The position numbers and the translations under genes were made by a program. From Syntrophomonadaceae bacterium (lineage in GTDB: Bacteria; Bacillota; Dethiobacteria; DTU022), in NCBI GenBank assembly GCA_003566935.1, contig PXBM01000148.1:1-11510 (forward strand): DNA of 11,510 bases, read 5' to 3'. The notes beneath the pieces were generated by a model. The model ran no database searches. It had not been told where the DNA came from and saw only the letters and a list, made by a program, of their open reading frames with translations. Of the stretch, positions 1 to 6,804 are shown piece after piece (within the stretch, counting starts at the first letter, position 1; each line of letters opens with the position of its first letter).

Positions 1-58
1 CGGTAAAGAAGACAGGGAATACCTGCGTAATAAGTTAATACATATCGAAGAAGATTAA
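1..58 (+). CDS. 3' end of an unidentified gene (partial)
   Basis: An open frame entering from the left edge reads 18 codons, ending in ...KLIHIEED, and stops at TAA 56-58. The stop is 34 bp upstream of the trkH start on the same strand, so the two are probably co-transcribed. The fragment is charged and hydrophilic, with no diagnostic motif. In many bacteria the gene beside trkH is trkA, the cytosolic NAD-binding regulatory subunit, and comEC often precedes holA in Firmicutes, but the visible residues support neither assignment. The frame could also be chance readthrough, although its continuity to the edge and its position just before a strong ribosome binding site favour a real gene. Confidence 0.45.
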   Translation, partial: GKEDREYLRNKLIHIEED

Positions 59-92
59 CCTGTTAGATTTTATAATTCAGGGAGGTTTAACG

Positions 93-1568
93 GTGCGAAA
101 TAACCGCATTTTTTTCCTCATCGGTATTATGCTCCTCTTCCTTGCTGCCACCATGCTATTGCCGGCATTTTGGTCTCTCTCAGAGCAGGGTGTTGATCTA
201 TCAGCTTTTTTAAAATCGATTCTGCTTTGCCTGGCAGCCGGGGGCTTTTTATACTTTATTTTTCTACCCGCCAGGGGTAAAGAATTAAGTATTGTTGAAA
301 ACTTCACCCTGGTTACCCTGGCCTGGTTTATTGCCGGCATATTTGGAGCTCTCCCTTATCATTTTTATGGAGTGTTTGATGGCTCATTCCTGCAGGCTTT
401 TTTTGAATCCCTTTCCGGTTTTACTACAACCGGAGCAACCCTGATCGAAGATATAGAAGTTTTACCGCGTGGAATACTATTATGGCGCAGCTTGACCCAG
501 TGGTTAGGTGGAATGGGTATTATAGTGCTCTTCCTGGCAGTTTTGCCCAGGTTTGGTTTTCGCAGTATGACCATGTTTAAAGCTGAATTGCCCGGGCCTA
601 TCGCAGAAAGGGTTGTTCCCCGGGTTGTTGAAACTGCCCGCCGTCTTTGGCTGATTTATGTTGCCCTGACCCTGGCCCAGATGATACTGTTGATAATTTC
701 CGGGCTTGGAGTTTATGATGCGATTGCCCATGCTTTTACAACCATGCCTACCGGTGGGTTTTCTACCTATAATGCCAGCATTGCTGCTTTTAATAACCCC
801 TTTGCCGAAATCATAATCATTATATTTATGCTATTTGCTGGGATTAACTTTGCCCTTTATTTCCGCCTTATTCGCGGCGACTTTAACGTTTTTAAGAATC
901 CCGAGCTTCGCTTCTTCCTTGTAGTTATTCTTATTGGAATTCTCCTGGTATCATTTAATACTTATGGCCAATCTTCGGTCAATATTTCACAGGTAATACG
1001 CGATAGCGCTTTCCAGGTTATTTCTATCACCACAACAACTGGTTATGCAACAGCAGATTTCGATCACTGGCCCAGTTTTTCGCGTATTTTCTTATTATTT
1101 ATGATGTTTTTCGGTGCATGCGGCGGGTCAACCGGTGGTTCTATGAAGCAGGTCCGGTGGATGATGATGTTTAAATATTCTTTCCGTGAATTAAGACAGC
1201 TGATTCACCCATCTGCCAGGACCTCTGTCAAGCTTGGCGATCAAACTGTCAGCGAGGAAGTGCTCCGTCCGATCATGGGATTTGGATTTATCTACCTGAC
1301 TCTTACTGCCATGGCTACACTGGTTCTTGCTTTGATGGGTCTTGATTTTGAGACGGCCTTTTCTGCCGTTGCAGCTACGATTGGCAACGTTGGTCCCGGC
1401 CTTGCCGGGGTGGGACCGACAGAAACTTATGGCTTAATACCACCGGCCGGACAGCTCCTGCTTACGGTGATGATGGTTGTCGGGCGCCTGGAAATATATA
1501 CGGTTCTTGTGATTTTACTGCCTGAATCCAGGCAGTTGTGGTCAAGAAGACTGAATAGTAGAGGTTAA
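93..1568 (+). CDS. trkH: TrkH/KtrB-family potassium uptake transmembrane subunit
   Basis: This is an integral inner-membrane K+ translocation subunit of 491 aa, a normal TrkH length. The GTG start at 93 follows GGAGG at 81-85 with 7-nt spacing. The protein is hydrophobic almost throughout and shows the four pore-loop repeats of the SKT superfamily: GFTTTGAT (109-116), MPTGGFST (218-225), ITTTTGYAT (312-320) and IGNVGPG (430-436), each supplying a selectivity-filter glycine. A Gly/Ser/Thr-rich stretch (FGACGGSTGGSMK) after the third loop matches the intramembrane gating loop of TrkH/KtrB. The conserved GRLEIYTVL lies in the last helix. Family knowledge says it works with a cytosolic RCK-domain partner (TrkA/KtrA), which is not visible here, though the truncated gene upstream could encode it. 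Its stop is 3 bp before holA, whose ribosome binding site lies in the last trkH codons, suggesting translational coupling. The choice between TrkH and KtrB is not certain. Confidence 0.93.
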   Translation: MRNNRIFFLIGIMLLFLAATMLLPAFWSLSEQGVDLSAFLKSILLCLAAGGFLYFIFLPARGKELSIVENFTLVTLAWFIAGIFGALPYHFYGVFDGSFLQAFFESLSGFTTTGATLIEDIEVLPRGILLWRSLTQWLGGMGIIVLFLAVLPRFGFRSMTMFKAELPGPIAERVVPRVVETARRLWLIYVALTLAQMILLIISGLGVYDAIAHAFTTMPTGGFSTYNASIAAFNNPFAEIIIIIFMLFAGINFALYFRLIRGDFNVFKNPELRFFLVVILIGILLVSFNTYGQSSVNISQVIRDSAFQVISITTTTGYATADFDHWPSFSRIFLLFMMFFGACGGSTGGSMKQVRWMMMFKYSFRELRQLIHPSARTSVKLGDQTVSEEVLRPIMGFGFIYLTLTAMATLVLALMGLDFETAFSAVAATIGNVGPGLAGVGPTETYGLIPPAGQLLLTVMMVVGRLEIYTVLVILLPESRQLWSRRLNSRG

Positions 1569-1571
1569 AAC

Positions 1572-2663
1572 ATGTTATCCTACAAATCTTTAATTAAAAA
1601 AATCAAGGAAAGCAGTTTTTCACCGGTTTACCTTTTTTACGGTGAAGAAAGATATTTACAGGAAGAACTTATTTCGCATCTGGCAGCTGCCTTTCTCGGA
1701 CAAAACAGTGAGTATGGCCGGGAAAAATATGATGGCAATACCTTAAGCCTGGGCCAGGTAGTAGAGAGACTGGATGAAAAAGGTTTGTTTTCCAGTAGAA
1801 AGCTATTAATTGTAGACAACCCTCCGTATCTTGCTCCCCCTAAGAAAAATGAGGAAAAGGACGATACAGGTAAAGAAACACCCCAGGGCAGCATTGATAA
1901 GAGCCATGTGGAATTCCTGGGAAAATATCTGGAACAGGCAGCTGCAGGAGATCAACAAAGTATATTGATATTTTTAACCCGGGGTGTGGATCGGCGTAAA
2001 AAAATATTTAAAATTCTTGATAAATACGGAACGGTATCGGAGTGCAGCCCTCTGAAAGGTGAGGCGCTTGCTTCCTGGATCAGGAATAAAGTTTCGAGAC
2101 TTGGCAAGAAAATTGACAAGCAGGCCCTGGAAAAAATACTTCTTTCCGGAAACCGTGATTTAAACTTCCTCTCTAATGAACTGAGTAAATATACTGCTTA
2201 TTTAGGACCGGATGAAGAAATGATAACTGCTGATGTTGTTGAAAATCTTTTCTCAGGTGACATCCAGGGTGATGTGTTTAAACTATCTGATGCCATAGCT
2301 GAAGGTGACATCACTTCTGCACAAAACATTCTTAACCTATTATTTAGAAGACGGGAAATACCGCTGCTAATCTTTTTTATGCTGGTTCGCCATTATCGAT
2401 TACTTTTACAGGCGCATAGTTTAATGGAAGATGGTTTGCCACAGCAGGAATTTGCTTCATCGCTTGAGGTGCATCCTTTTGTTGCCGGCAAATTAAGAGA
2501 GCAGGCAGTCTTATATAGCGGGCGTGTTCTTGAAGAAGTCTTGATTGCCCTGCAGGATGCAGACCGGCAGATTAAGACTGGTCGTATTGAACCTGAACGG
2601 GCGTTGGAGTTAACCCTGGGTAGGATTAACTATATCCAAAGTGCTTCACAGGATAGTGTATAA
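1572..2663 (+). CDS. holA: DNA polymerase III delta subunit
   Basis: HolA is the clamp-loader subunit that opens the beta sliding clamp during replication. It acts in the cytoplasm within the gamma/tau complex. The 363-aa protein begins with the family hallmark SPVYLFYGEERYLQEE (17-32), a degenerate ATPase fold without a working Walker A motif, as expected for delta. KLLIVDNPPYL, the RNKVSRLGKKID region, GNRDLNFLSNELSKY and a C-terminal helical collar (LLIFFMLVRHYRLLLQA; RALELTLGRIN) follow in family order. It is slightly longer than the common 330-345 aa, because of a Lys/Glu-rich insert at about residues 88-112. The ATG at 1572 follows GAGG at 1561-1564. It ends in tandem TAA stops (2661-2666). 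holA close to rpsT is typical Firmicute synteny and supports the call. Confidence 0.93.
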   Translation: MLSYKSLIKKIKESSFSPVYLFYGEERYLQEELISHLAAAFLGQNSEYGREKYDGNTLSLGQVVERLDEKGLFSSRKLLIVDNPPYLAPPKKNEEKDDTGKETPQGSIDKSHVEFLGKYLEQAAAGDQQSILIFLTRGVDRRKKIFKILDKYGTVSECSPLKGEALASWIRNKVSRLGKKIDKQALEKILLSGNRDLNFLSNELSKYTAYLGPDEEMITADVVENLFSGDIQGDVFKLSDAIAEGDITSAQNILNLLFRRREIPLLIFFMLVRHYRLLLQAHSLMEDGLPQQEFASSLEVHPFVAGKLREQAVLYSGRVLEEVLIALQDADRQIKTGRIEPERALELTLGRINYIQSASQDSV

Positions 2664-2719
2664 TAAAAGAGTGGATGACAGGGCTTCAAAACGGATTATG
2701 CAAATGAAAGGAGTGATCC

Positions 2720-2746
2720 TGTGGATAATAAGCAAAATGTGGATAA
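2720..2746 (-). promoter_or_regulatory. Two consensus DnaA boxes
   Basis: TGTGGATAA occurs at 2720-2728 and again at 2738-2746. Each is the exact reverse complement of the strong DnaA box TTATCCACA. They share orientation and start 18 bp apart. A poorer match (AGTGGATGA, two mismatches) lies at 2669-2677. They overlap the GTG start and first codons of the cysteine-rich gene after holA. Whether DnaA binds is not known from sequence. The repeat could also arise from the repeated V-D-N/K-K-Q codons of the protein. Confidence 0.5.
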
Positions 2747-3248
2747 GCAAAGGATTATGCAGGAAGTTTACCAGCGTGGCTATGAATACGAGCAGCGTTA
2801 TGATGGTTGTGCCCAGTGTGTGGTAGGAGCAATCCAAGATTATTTTCCGGTCAATAATGCAATTTTTAAAGCATCGACATCACTTTCCGGGGGGATAGCA
2901 TCGAGTATTGAAGGCCCCTGCGGTGCTTTCAGCGGTGGTGTTCTCATTCTCAGCTATTTTTTCGGCCGTTCACGTGATGACTTTTCTGATATCGGGCTTC
3001 TAAGGCGCCCCGGGCCGCTGGTCAGGGCTTACTGGGATTTATTTAAAGATAAATACGGGGGTTATACCTGCCGCCAGGTTCAAACCCACCTTTTTGGCAG
3101 AGCTTACCGTTTCCTTGATAATGATGAGTATTATGAATATGAAGAAGCCGGCGGGGTTAAAGATAAATGTCCGGCAGTTGTTGGCCAGGCCGGAGCATGG
3201 TTGGCAGAACTGCTGATTGAGAATAATGTACCCTGTTTAAAATCTTAA
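2721..3248 (+). CDS. C_GCAxxG_C_C family redox-type protein
   Basis: This is a small soluble protein (175 aa) of the C_GCAxxG_C_C family, which is defined by spaced conserved cysteines and is thought to be redox-active or metal-binding; no reaction is established. Visible cysteines are C30 and C33 (in DGCAQCVVGA), C67 (in EGPCGAFSGG), C117, C150 (in DKCPA) and C172. The glycine-rich SGGIASSIEGPCGAFSGG block and the C-terminal KCPAVVGQAG are family hallmarks. There is no signal peptide or membrane segment. The GTG start at 2721 follows AAAGGAG at 2707-2713 with 7-nt spacing. It lies 57 bp after holA and is probably read with it, ending at the hairpin at 3339-3380. Oddities: its first ten codons contain two perfect DnaA boxes, and it interrupts the usual holA-rpsT pair. 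Confidence 0.85.
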   Translation: MDNKQNVDKQRIMQEVYQRGYEYEQRYDGCAQCVVGAIQDYFPVNNAIFKASTSLSGGIASSIEGPCGAFSGGVLILSYFFGRSRDDFSDIGLLRRPGPLVRAYWDLFKDKYGGYTCRQVQTHLFGRAYRFLDNDEYYEYEEAGGVKDKCPAVVGQAGAWLAELLIENNVPCLKS

Positions 3249-3310
3249 AATAATATTTTTACTCAGCTATTTCAGCTGTAGTTTTTCGCTGATCGCTCTC
3301 TTTATCTTTT

Positions 3311-3333
3311 TTCAGCAGACTATACAGTTACAA
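3311..3333 (+). repeat. Intergenic 23-bp repeat, copy 1
   Basis: This copy starts TTCAGCAGA, ends CAGTTACAA and has CTATA between. It matches copy 3 at 20 and copy 2 at 20 of 23 positions. It is preceded by a T-rich tract and a degraded CGCTGATCGCTC stretch that resembles the CGCTTCAG leader of the other copies. It sits 63 bp after the cysteine-rich gene and just before the terminator hairpin. Function unknown. Confidence 0.75.
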
Positions 3334-3338
3334 AGCAT

Positions 3339-3380
3339 AAACCGACCTGCAGTCGCTATAATGACTACGGTCGGTTTTTT
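3339..3380. terminator. Intrinsic terminator between convergent genes
   Basis: AAACCGACC (3339-3347) pairs perfectly with GGTCGGTTT (3369-3377). An inner AGTC/GACT stem (3351-3354 with 3363-3366) follows a small internal loop. On the plus strand the stem runs into six T's (3375-3380), a good intrinsic terminator for the trkH-holA-cysteine-rich gene transcript. On the minus strand the same hairpin starts 18 bp after the rpsT stop, but is followed only by TTTATGCTTT, so it would be a weaker terminator for rpsT. Confidence 0.8.
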
Positions 3381-3395
3381 ATTGTAATGAGTTCT

Positions 3396-3665
3396 TTAAA
3401 CAGCTTTGCTTTTGTTAAAAGCTCTGTGCAGGTATGATTTCTTACGGGCAGCGTTGTTTTTATGCAATACTCCTTTTGCCGCTGCTTTATCTATAGTGCG
3501 AACTGCTGCGGTCAGTTTAACCTGCGCATCTTCAAGATCACCTTCGGCCAGTGAATCTTCAAAACGTCGAATTGAATTCTTAAGCATACTCTTAACCCGC
3601 TTATTACGTTCTTCACGCTTTATGTTTTGCCTTGCTCTTTTTGCAGCTGATTGGATATTAGGCAA
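3396..3665 (-). CDS. rpsT: 30S ribosomal protein S20
   Basis: S20 is a primary 16S rRNA-binding protein of the small ribosomal subunit. The 89-aa product read from TTG at 3665 begins (M)PNIQSAAKRARQ, the standard S20 N-terminus, and is Lys/Arg/Ala-rich and helical throughout, with the family motifs KRVKSMLKNSIRRFE and TAAVRTIDKAAAKGVLHKNNAARKKSYL. A longer frame from ATG at 3689 would add eight residues not found in S20 and lacks a ribosome binding site. The TTG instead has GGAGG at 3673-3677 with 7-nt spacing, so TTG is preferred. The gene stands alone on the minus strand, convergent with the holA group. Its promoter at 3755-3783 gives a leader of about 80 nt. S20 synthesis is known in other bacteria to depend on a weak start codon and autogenous control, which would fit the TTG. 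Confidence 0.95.
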   Translation of the reverse strand: MPNIQSAAKRARQNIKREERNKRVKSMLKNSIRRFEDSLAEGDLEDAQVKLTAAVRTIDKAAAKGVLHKNNAARKKSYLHRAFNKSKAV

Positions 3666-3672
3666 ATCAAAC

Positions 3673-3677
3673 CCTCC
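3673..3677 (-). promoter_or_regulatory. Shine-Dalgarno site fixing the rpsT TTG start
   Basis: On the minus strand GGAGG lies 7 nt upstream of TTG (3665-3663). It sits inside the frame that would be translated from the upstream ATG at 3689, which argues that this ATG is not used. Confidence 0.85.
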
Positions 3678-3754
3678 CTTCCTGTGCATTAAAACACTAA
3701 AATACTATCATCAGGATGAATAAAAATCAAGTCCCTTAATTAGCAAACACAACT

Positions 3755-3783
3755 ATTATAATACATATGGCTTATTTCATCAA
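3755..3783 (-). promoter_or_regulatory. Sigma-A-type promoter for rpsT
   Basis: On the minus strand TTGATG (3783-3778) is followed after exactly 17 bp by TATAAT (3760-3755), a near-consensus vegetative promoter. Transcription would start near 3748, leaving about 80 nt of untranslated leader before the rpsT TTG. Confidence 0.8.
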
Positions 3784-3795
3784 TCAATATTTTAC

Positions 3796-3815
3796 GTTCG
3801 CTTCAGTTCGCTTCA
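3796..3815 (+). repeat. Tandem 10-bp repeat GTTCGCTTCA x2
   Basis: Two exact head-to-tail units (3796-3805 and 3806-3815) are followed by GTTTTTTT. The unit's core CGCTTCAGTTTT recurs before repeat copy 3 (8147-8158), so it appears to be part of the same repeated element. Confidence 0.75.
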
Positions 3816-3830
3816 GTTTTTTTCGGTTTT

Positions 3831-3853
3831 TTCAGCAGATTGTGCAGTTACAA
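3831..3853 (+). repeat. Intergenic 23-bp repeat, copy 2
   Basis: This copy starts TTCAGCAGA, ends CAGTTACAA and has TTGTG between. It has the same orientation as copies 1 and 3. It lies about 100 bp upstream of nnr, beyond the rpsT promoter, so copies 1 and 2 form direct repeats flanking rpsT about 520 bp apart. A TATAAT follows 6 bp later (3860-3865). Confidence 0.75.
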
Positions 3854-3859
3854 TAGCTT

Positions 3860-3865
3860 TATAAT
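3860..3865 (+). promoter_or_regulatory. Possible -10 element for the nnr operon
   Basis: TATAAT lies 87 bp upstream of the nnr ATG, and no other promoter is visible for this operon. There is no good -35 at 16-18 bp; the nearest, TTGTGC, is 14 bp upstream and lies inside repeat copy 2. If used, the promoter is weak or activator-dependent, and the repeat would occupy its -35 region. Confidence 0.3.
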
Positions 3866-3952
3866 TATTCTGTAAAGAAGGAGTAAATTGTATCTATATC
3901 GAAGTATTTACCAGTTGTTATCTAAAGGAGTAAACCAAGGGGGCTAAGTATA

Positions 3953-5533
3953 ATGAAAGTATTAAGCCGGGACTCCATGAGAACTGCGGACCGGAAAACT
4001 ATTGAAGAATATGGTTTGCCTGGTTCTGTGCTAATGGAAACTGCTGGGATGAGGATTGCCGAATTTGTTAATTCAGTAATACCAGATAAAACCCGGATAG
4101 TAATTTTGGCCGGATATGGTAACAACGGTGGAGACGGGCTTGTTGCAGCCCGACTTCTGGAAAAAGCCGGCTACAGGGTTTCGCTCTGGTGTGCTGCAAA
4201 GGCCGGTGGCTATAAAGCTGAAGCTGCAAACCAGGAGAAATACCTTAAAAAAAGTGGTTTTGCAATGAATTATATTACAGAAAAGATCGGATTGGATACT
4301 TTGATTGGGGAAGTTAATAATGCCGACCTGGTTATTGATGCTCTCCTCGGTATCGGGGCGGACCGCGAGGTTACCGGTTTAACCGCGGATCTAATTAACA
4401 TCATTAATGACAGTAATGTTCCTGTGCTGGCAGTTGATATACCGTCCGGTATAGATGCAGACAGTGGTGCGGTTCTGGGTACAGCAGTTAAAGCTGACTG
4501 GACTATAACATTTGCCGCTCCAAAACTTGGTATGTTTCTGCACCCAGGGGCAGCCTTAGCAGGAAAAGTCATTGTTGCAGATATCCATATACCGGATAGC
4601 TTACTGGAAGAGGAAAAGGTTGAGCTGGTCACGCCTGCTTTTGTAAGGGAAGTAATGCCAGTGCGTCCTCCTGATGCTCATAAGGGCAGTGTGGGGAGAA
4701 CATTAATAGTGGCCGGTTCACCGGGAATGACCGGGGCGGCAGTATTAACAGCAGAATCAGCTTTAAAGTGTGGTTCCGGCCTTGTTTACCTGGCTGTGCC
4801 GGAGAGTATATGTCCGGAAGTTGAAGCAAAAACTATGGAAGTAATTATTGTTCCCCTACCGGAGCAGCAAAAAGGGATTATTAGCCTTGAAGCAGTGGAT
4901 GCAATACTTTTAAAAGCTAAAGAATGTGATGCTCTCGCTGTTGGTCCTGGTCTTGATACGGGTGAAGTAACATCAGAATTAATTAATAAACTGATCCAGT
5001 TAAGCCCGGTTCCACTAGTTTTGGATGCGGGAGCCCTGGCTGCCCTGGGGCAGAAAATGAATATTTTGCGCTCAGCACGTCATACCCCGGTAATAACTCC
5101 GCACCCCGGCGAAATGAGCCGGATAACAGGAGTGCCTGCCAGCCAAATCCAGAGCAGCCGTCTGGATGTAGCTATAAAAAATGCCCGCTTATGGGAATGT
5201 ATTATCATCCTTAAGGGTCCAAATACGGTTATTGCCACTCCCGGCGGCCAGGTAGGTATTAACCCAACTGGCAGCCAGGCCCTTGCTACAGCCGGCGCTG
5301 GAGACTTGCTAACCGGGATGGTTACTTCCTTTATAGCCCAGGGGATGGCTTACAGCGATGCTTCCAGGGCTGCAGCATATATGCACGGCCTGGCAGGTGA
5401 CCTGGTTCCCGAAGGTAGAGGGCACATGGCGAGGGACGTTCTAAACCTATATAAGGAAGCATTTCATTACCTGGATGATTGTGATTCTAATTATGAAGGG
5501 AATCCTTACCTCAGGATGGTAAGGCCTATATAA
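3953..5533 (+). CDS. nnr: Bifunctional NAD(P)H-hydrate epimerase / ADP-dependent NAD(P)H-hydrate dehydratase
   Basis: This cytosolic metabolite-repair enzyme restores damaged NADHX/NADPHX. The N-terminal domain interconverts the R and S epimers, and the C-terminal domain dehydrates the S form back to NAD(P)H using ADP. The 526-aa length fits the fused form common in bacteria. Domain 1 (about 1-215, YjeF_N type) shows GYGNNGGDG (54-62) and DIPSGID (162-168). Domain 2 (about 225-500, ribokinase-like) shows HKGSVGRTLIVAGS, the TPHPGE motif (382-387), ILKGPNT, and ATAGAGDLLTG with G448-A-G-D451, the catalytic aspartate region. The ATG at 3953 follows AAGGGGG (3937-3943) with 9-nt spacing. The acyl-CoA dehydrogenase starts 21 bp after the stop, so this is probably the first gene of an nnr-acd-hom operon. 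Both domains look intact. Confidence 0.95.
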   Translation: MKVLSRDSMRTADRKTIEEYGLPGSVLMETAGMRIAEFVNSVIPDKTRIVILAGYGNNGGDGLVAARLLEKAGYRVSLWCAAKAGGYKAEAANQEKYLKKSGFAMNYITEKIGLDTLIGEVNNADLVIDALLGIGADREVTGLTADLINIINDSNVPVLAVDIPSGIDADSGAVLGTAVKADWTITFAAPKLGMFLHPGAALAGKVIVADIHIPDSLLEEEKVELVTPAFVREVMPVRPPDAHKGSVGRTLIVAGSPGMTGAAVLTAESALKCGSGLVYLAVPESICPEVEAKTMEVIIVPLPEQQKGIISLEAVDAILLKAKECDALAVGPGLDTGEVTSELINKLIQLSPVPLVLDAGALAALGQKMNILRSARHTPVITPHPGEMSRITGVPASQIQSSRLDVAIKNARLWECIIILKGPNTVIATPGGQVGINPTGSQALATAGAGDLLTGMVTSFIAQGMAYSDASRAAAYMHGLAGDLVPEGRGHMARDVLNLYKEAFHYLDDCDSNYEGNPYLRMVRPI

Positions 5534-5554
5534 AAAATATTTGGAGGGGTTTAA

Positions 5555-6793
5555 ATGCTCGACTGTTTAATGACACGAGAAGAAAAAAAACTGCAAGAGG
5601 AAGTACGCGCTTTTGTTAAAGAAGACATTGACAAGCAACTGCTGCGCGACATGGATGAAGATAAGGTTCGTTATCCACGTGAATTTTTGGAAAAAGCTGC
5701 GGCCAGGGGTTTACTCGGCCTGCGGTTTCCAGAAAAATATGGTGGCCGTGGAATGCCCTGGACTTCTGAAATCATTGCCCTTGAAGAAGTGGGCGTGCTG
5801 GGAACATCTTTGGGGTGCCTCTATTCCCTGGTCAGCATTGTTGGTGAAGCCATAGACAAGTTTGGCTCGGATATGCTTAAGGAAAAATATCTCCGCCCAA
5901 CAGTTGAAGGGCGCCTTACGGCGGCAGAAGCATTAACAGAGCCGCGCGGCGGTTCTGACTTTTTCGGAGCAACCTGTACGGCTGTTAAAGATGGAGATCA
6001 CTATATCCTTAATGGTCAAAAGCGTTTTGTTGTCGGTTCAGAAGGAGCTGACTATTTCATGGTTTATGCCCGCACCAATCCCGAAGGAAAACCGCATGAG
6101 TCAATCAGCGCTTTTCTGGTCGATCGCTGCCCCGAAGTAAAGGCAGACTATCTTTATGGTTTGATGGGAACCCGTGGAGGTGGAACCGGGCGCCTTGTAT
6201 TTAATAATGTCAAAGTACCGGCGGAAAACCTGCTGGGGGAGGAAAACAAGGGGTCAGCAATATTTTATCAAATGATGATTCCCGAAAGAATGACTAGTGC
6301 CGGTGGCGCCATCGGCATGGGTCGGGCTGCCAATGAAATAGCTGCACGCTACAGCACCAGGCGTAAGGCTTTTGGAACAGAGATAAAAAGTTTCCAGGCG
6401 GTAAGCTTCAAAGTTGCCGATAATGTTACCCTCCTGGATACTGCCAGGGGTATAGTATACCTGGCTGCCCGTTCTGTGGATGCAGGAGACCCGGCCGGCA
6501 GATCGAGGCGGCTGGTTTCGGAAGCTAAAAAAGTCGCCACAGAAAATGCCTGGAAAATAGTAAATAATTCAATGCAGGTTATGGGAGGCATCGGTTATTC
6601 CAATGTCTACCCCATCGAAAAATTGCTGCGCGATGTTCGCTTGATTATGATTTGGACCGGCACAAACGAAATTATGGACCTGATAATTCAACATGAATAT
6701 TATAAAGAAATGGACAAAGAAGGAATCAGGGGTCGTGATATCGAATTCGATGCCGTTGAAGCAGATCAGGTCGATGAAAAGATCTACGAATAA
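5555..6793 (+). CDS. Acyl-CoA dehydrogenase family flavoprotein
   Basis: This FAD-dependent enzyme should oxidise an acyl-CoA thioester at C2-C3 and pass electrons to ETF; the exact substrate is unknown. The 412 aa cover the N-terminal helical domain, the middle beta domain with AEALTEPRGGSD (124-135), and the C-terminal helical domain with YSTRRKAFG (266-274) and VMGGIGYSNVYPIEKLLRDVR. In the usual catalytic loop (YEGT in short/medium-chain enzymes) it reads IWTGTNEI, with Thr368 in place of the catalytic Glu. However IPERMTSAGGAIG puts Glu244 where isovaleryl- and long-chain acyl-CoA dehydrogenases carry theirs, so it is probably active with that geometry. The ATG at 5555 follows GGAGGGG (5543-5549) with 5-nt spacing; ATG 5570 is an alternative. 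It sits tightly between nnr and hom. No etfAB genes or CoA ligase lie nearby to suggest a pathway. Confidence 0.92.
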   Translation: MLDCLMTREEKKLQEEVRAFVKEDIDKQLLRDMDEDKVRYPREFLEKAAARGLLGLRFPEKYGGRGMPWTSEIIALEEVGVLGTSLGCLYSLVSIVGEAIDKFGSDMLKEKYLRPTVEGRLTAAEALTEPRGGSDFFGATCTAVKDGDHYILNGQKRFVVGSEGADYFMVYARTNPEGKPHESISAFLVDRCPEVKADYLYGLMGTRGGGTGRLVFNNVKVPAENLLGEENKGSAIFYQMMIPERMTSAGGAIGMGRAANEIAARYSTRRKAFGTEIKSFQAVSFKVADNVTLLDTARGIVYLAARSVDAGDPAGRSRRLVSEAKKVATENAWKIVNNSMQVMGGIGYSNVYPIEKLLRDVRLIMIWTGTNEIMDLIIQHEYYKEMDKEGIRGRDIEFDAVEADQVDEKIYE

Positions 6794-6804
6794 AGCGGGA
6801 AGGC

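Noticed and set aside
2641..2837. Overlapping small ORFs on both strands at the holA/cysteine-rich gene junction
   Set aside because: They have no ribosome binding site and are out of frame with two well-supported genes.
3666..3689. Longer rpsT start at ATG 3689
   Set aside because: It adds eight residues before the conserved PNIQSA start and places the strong GGAGG inside the coding region; the TTG at 3665 fits the site and the family.
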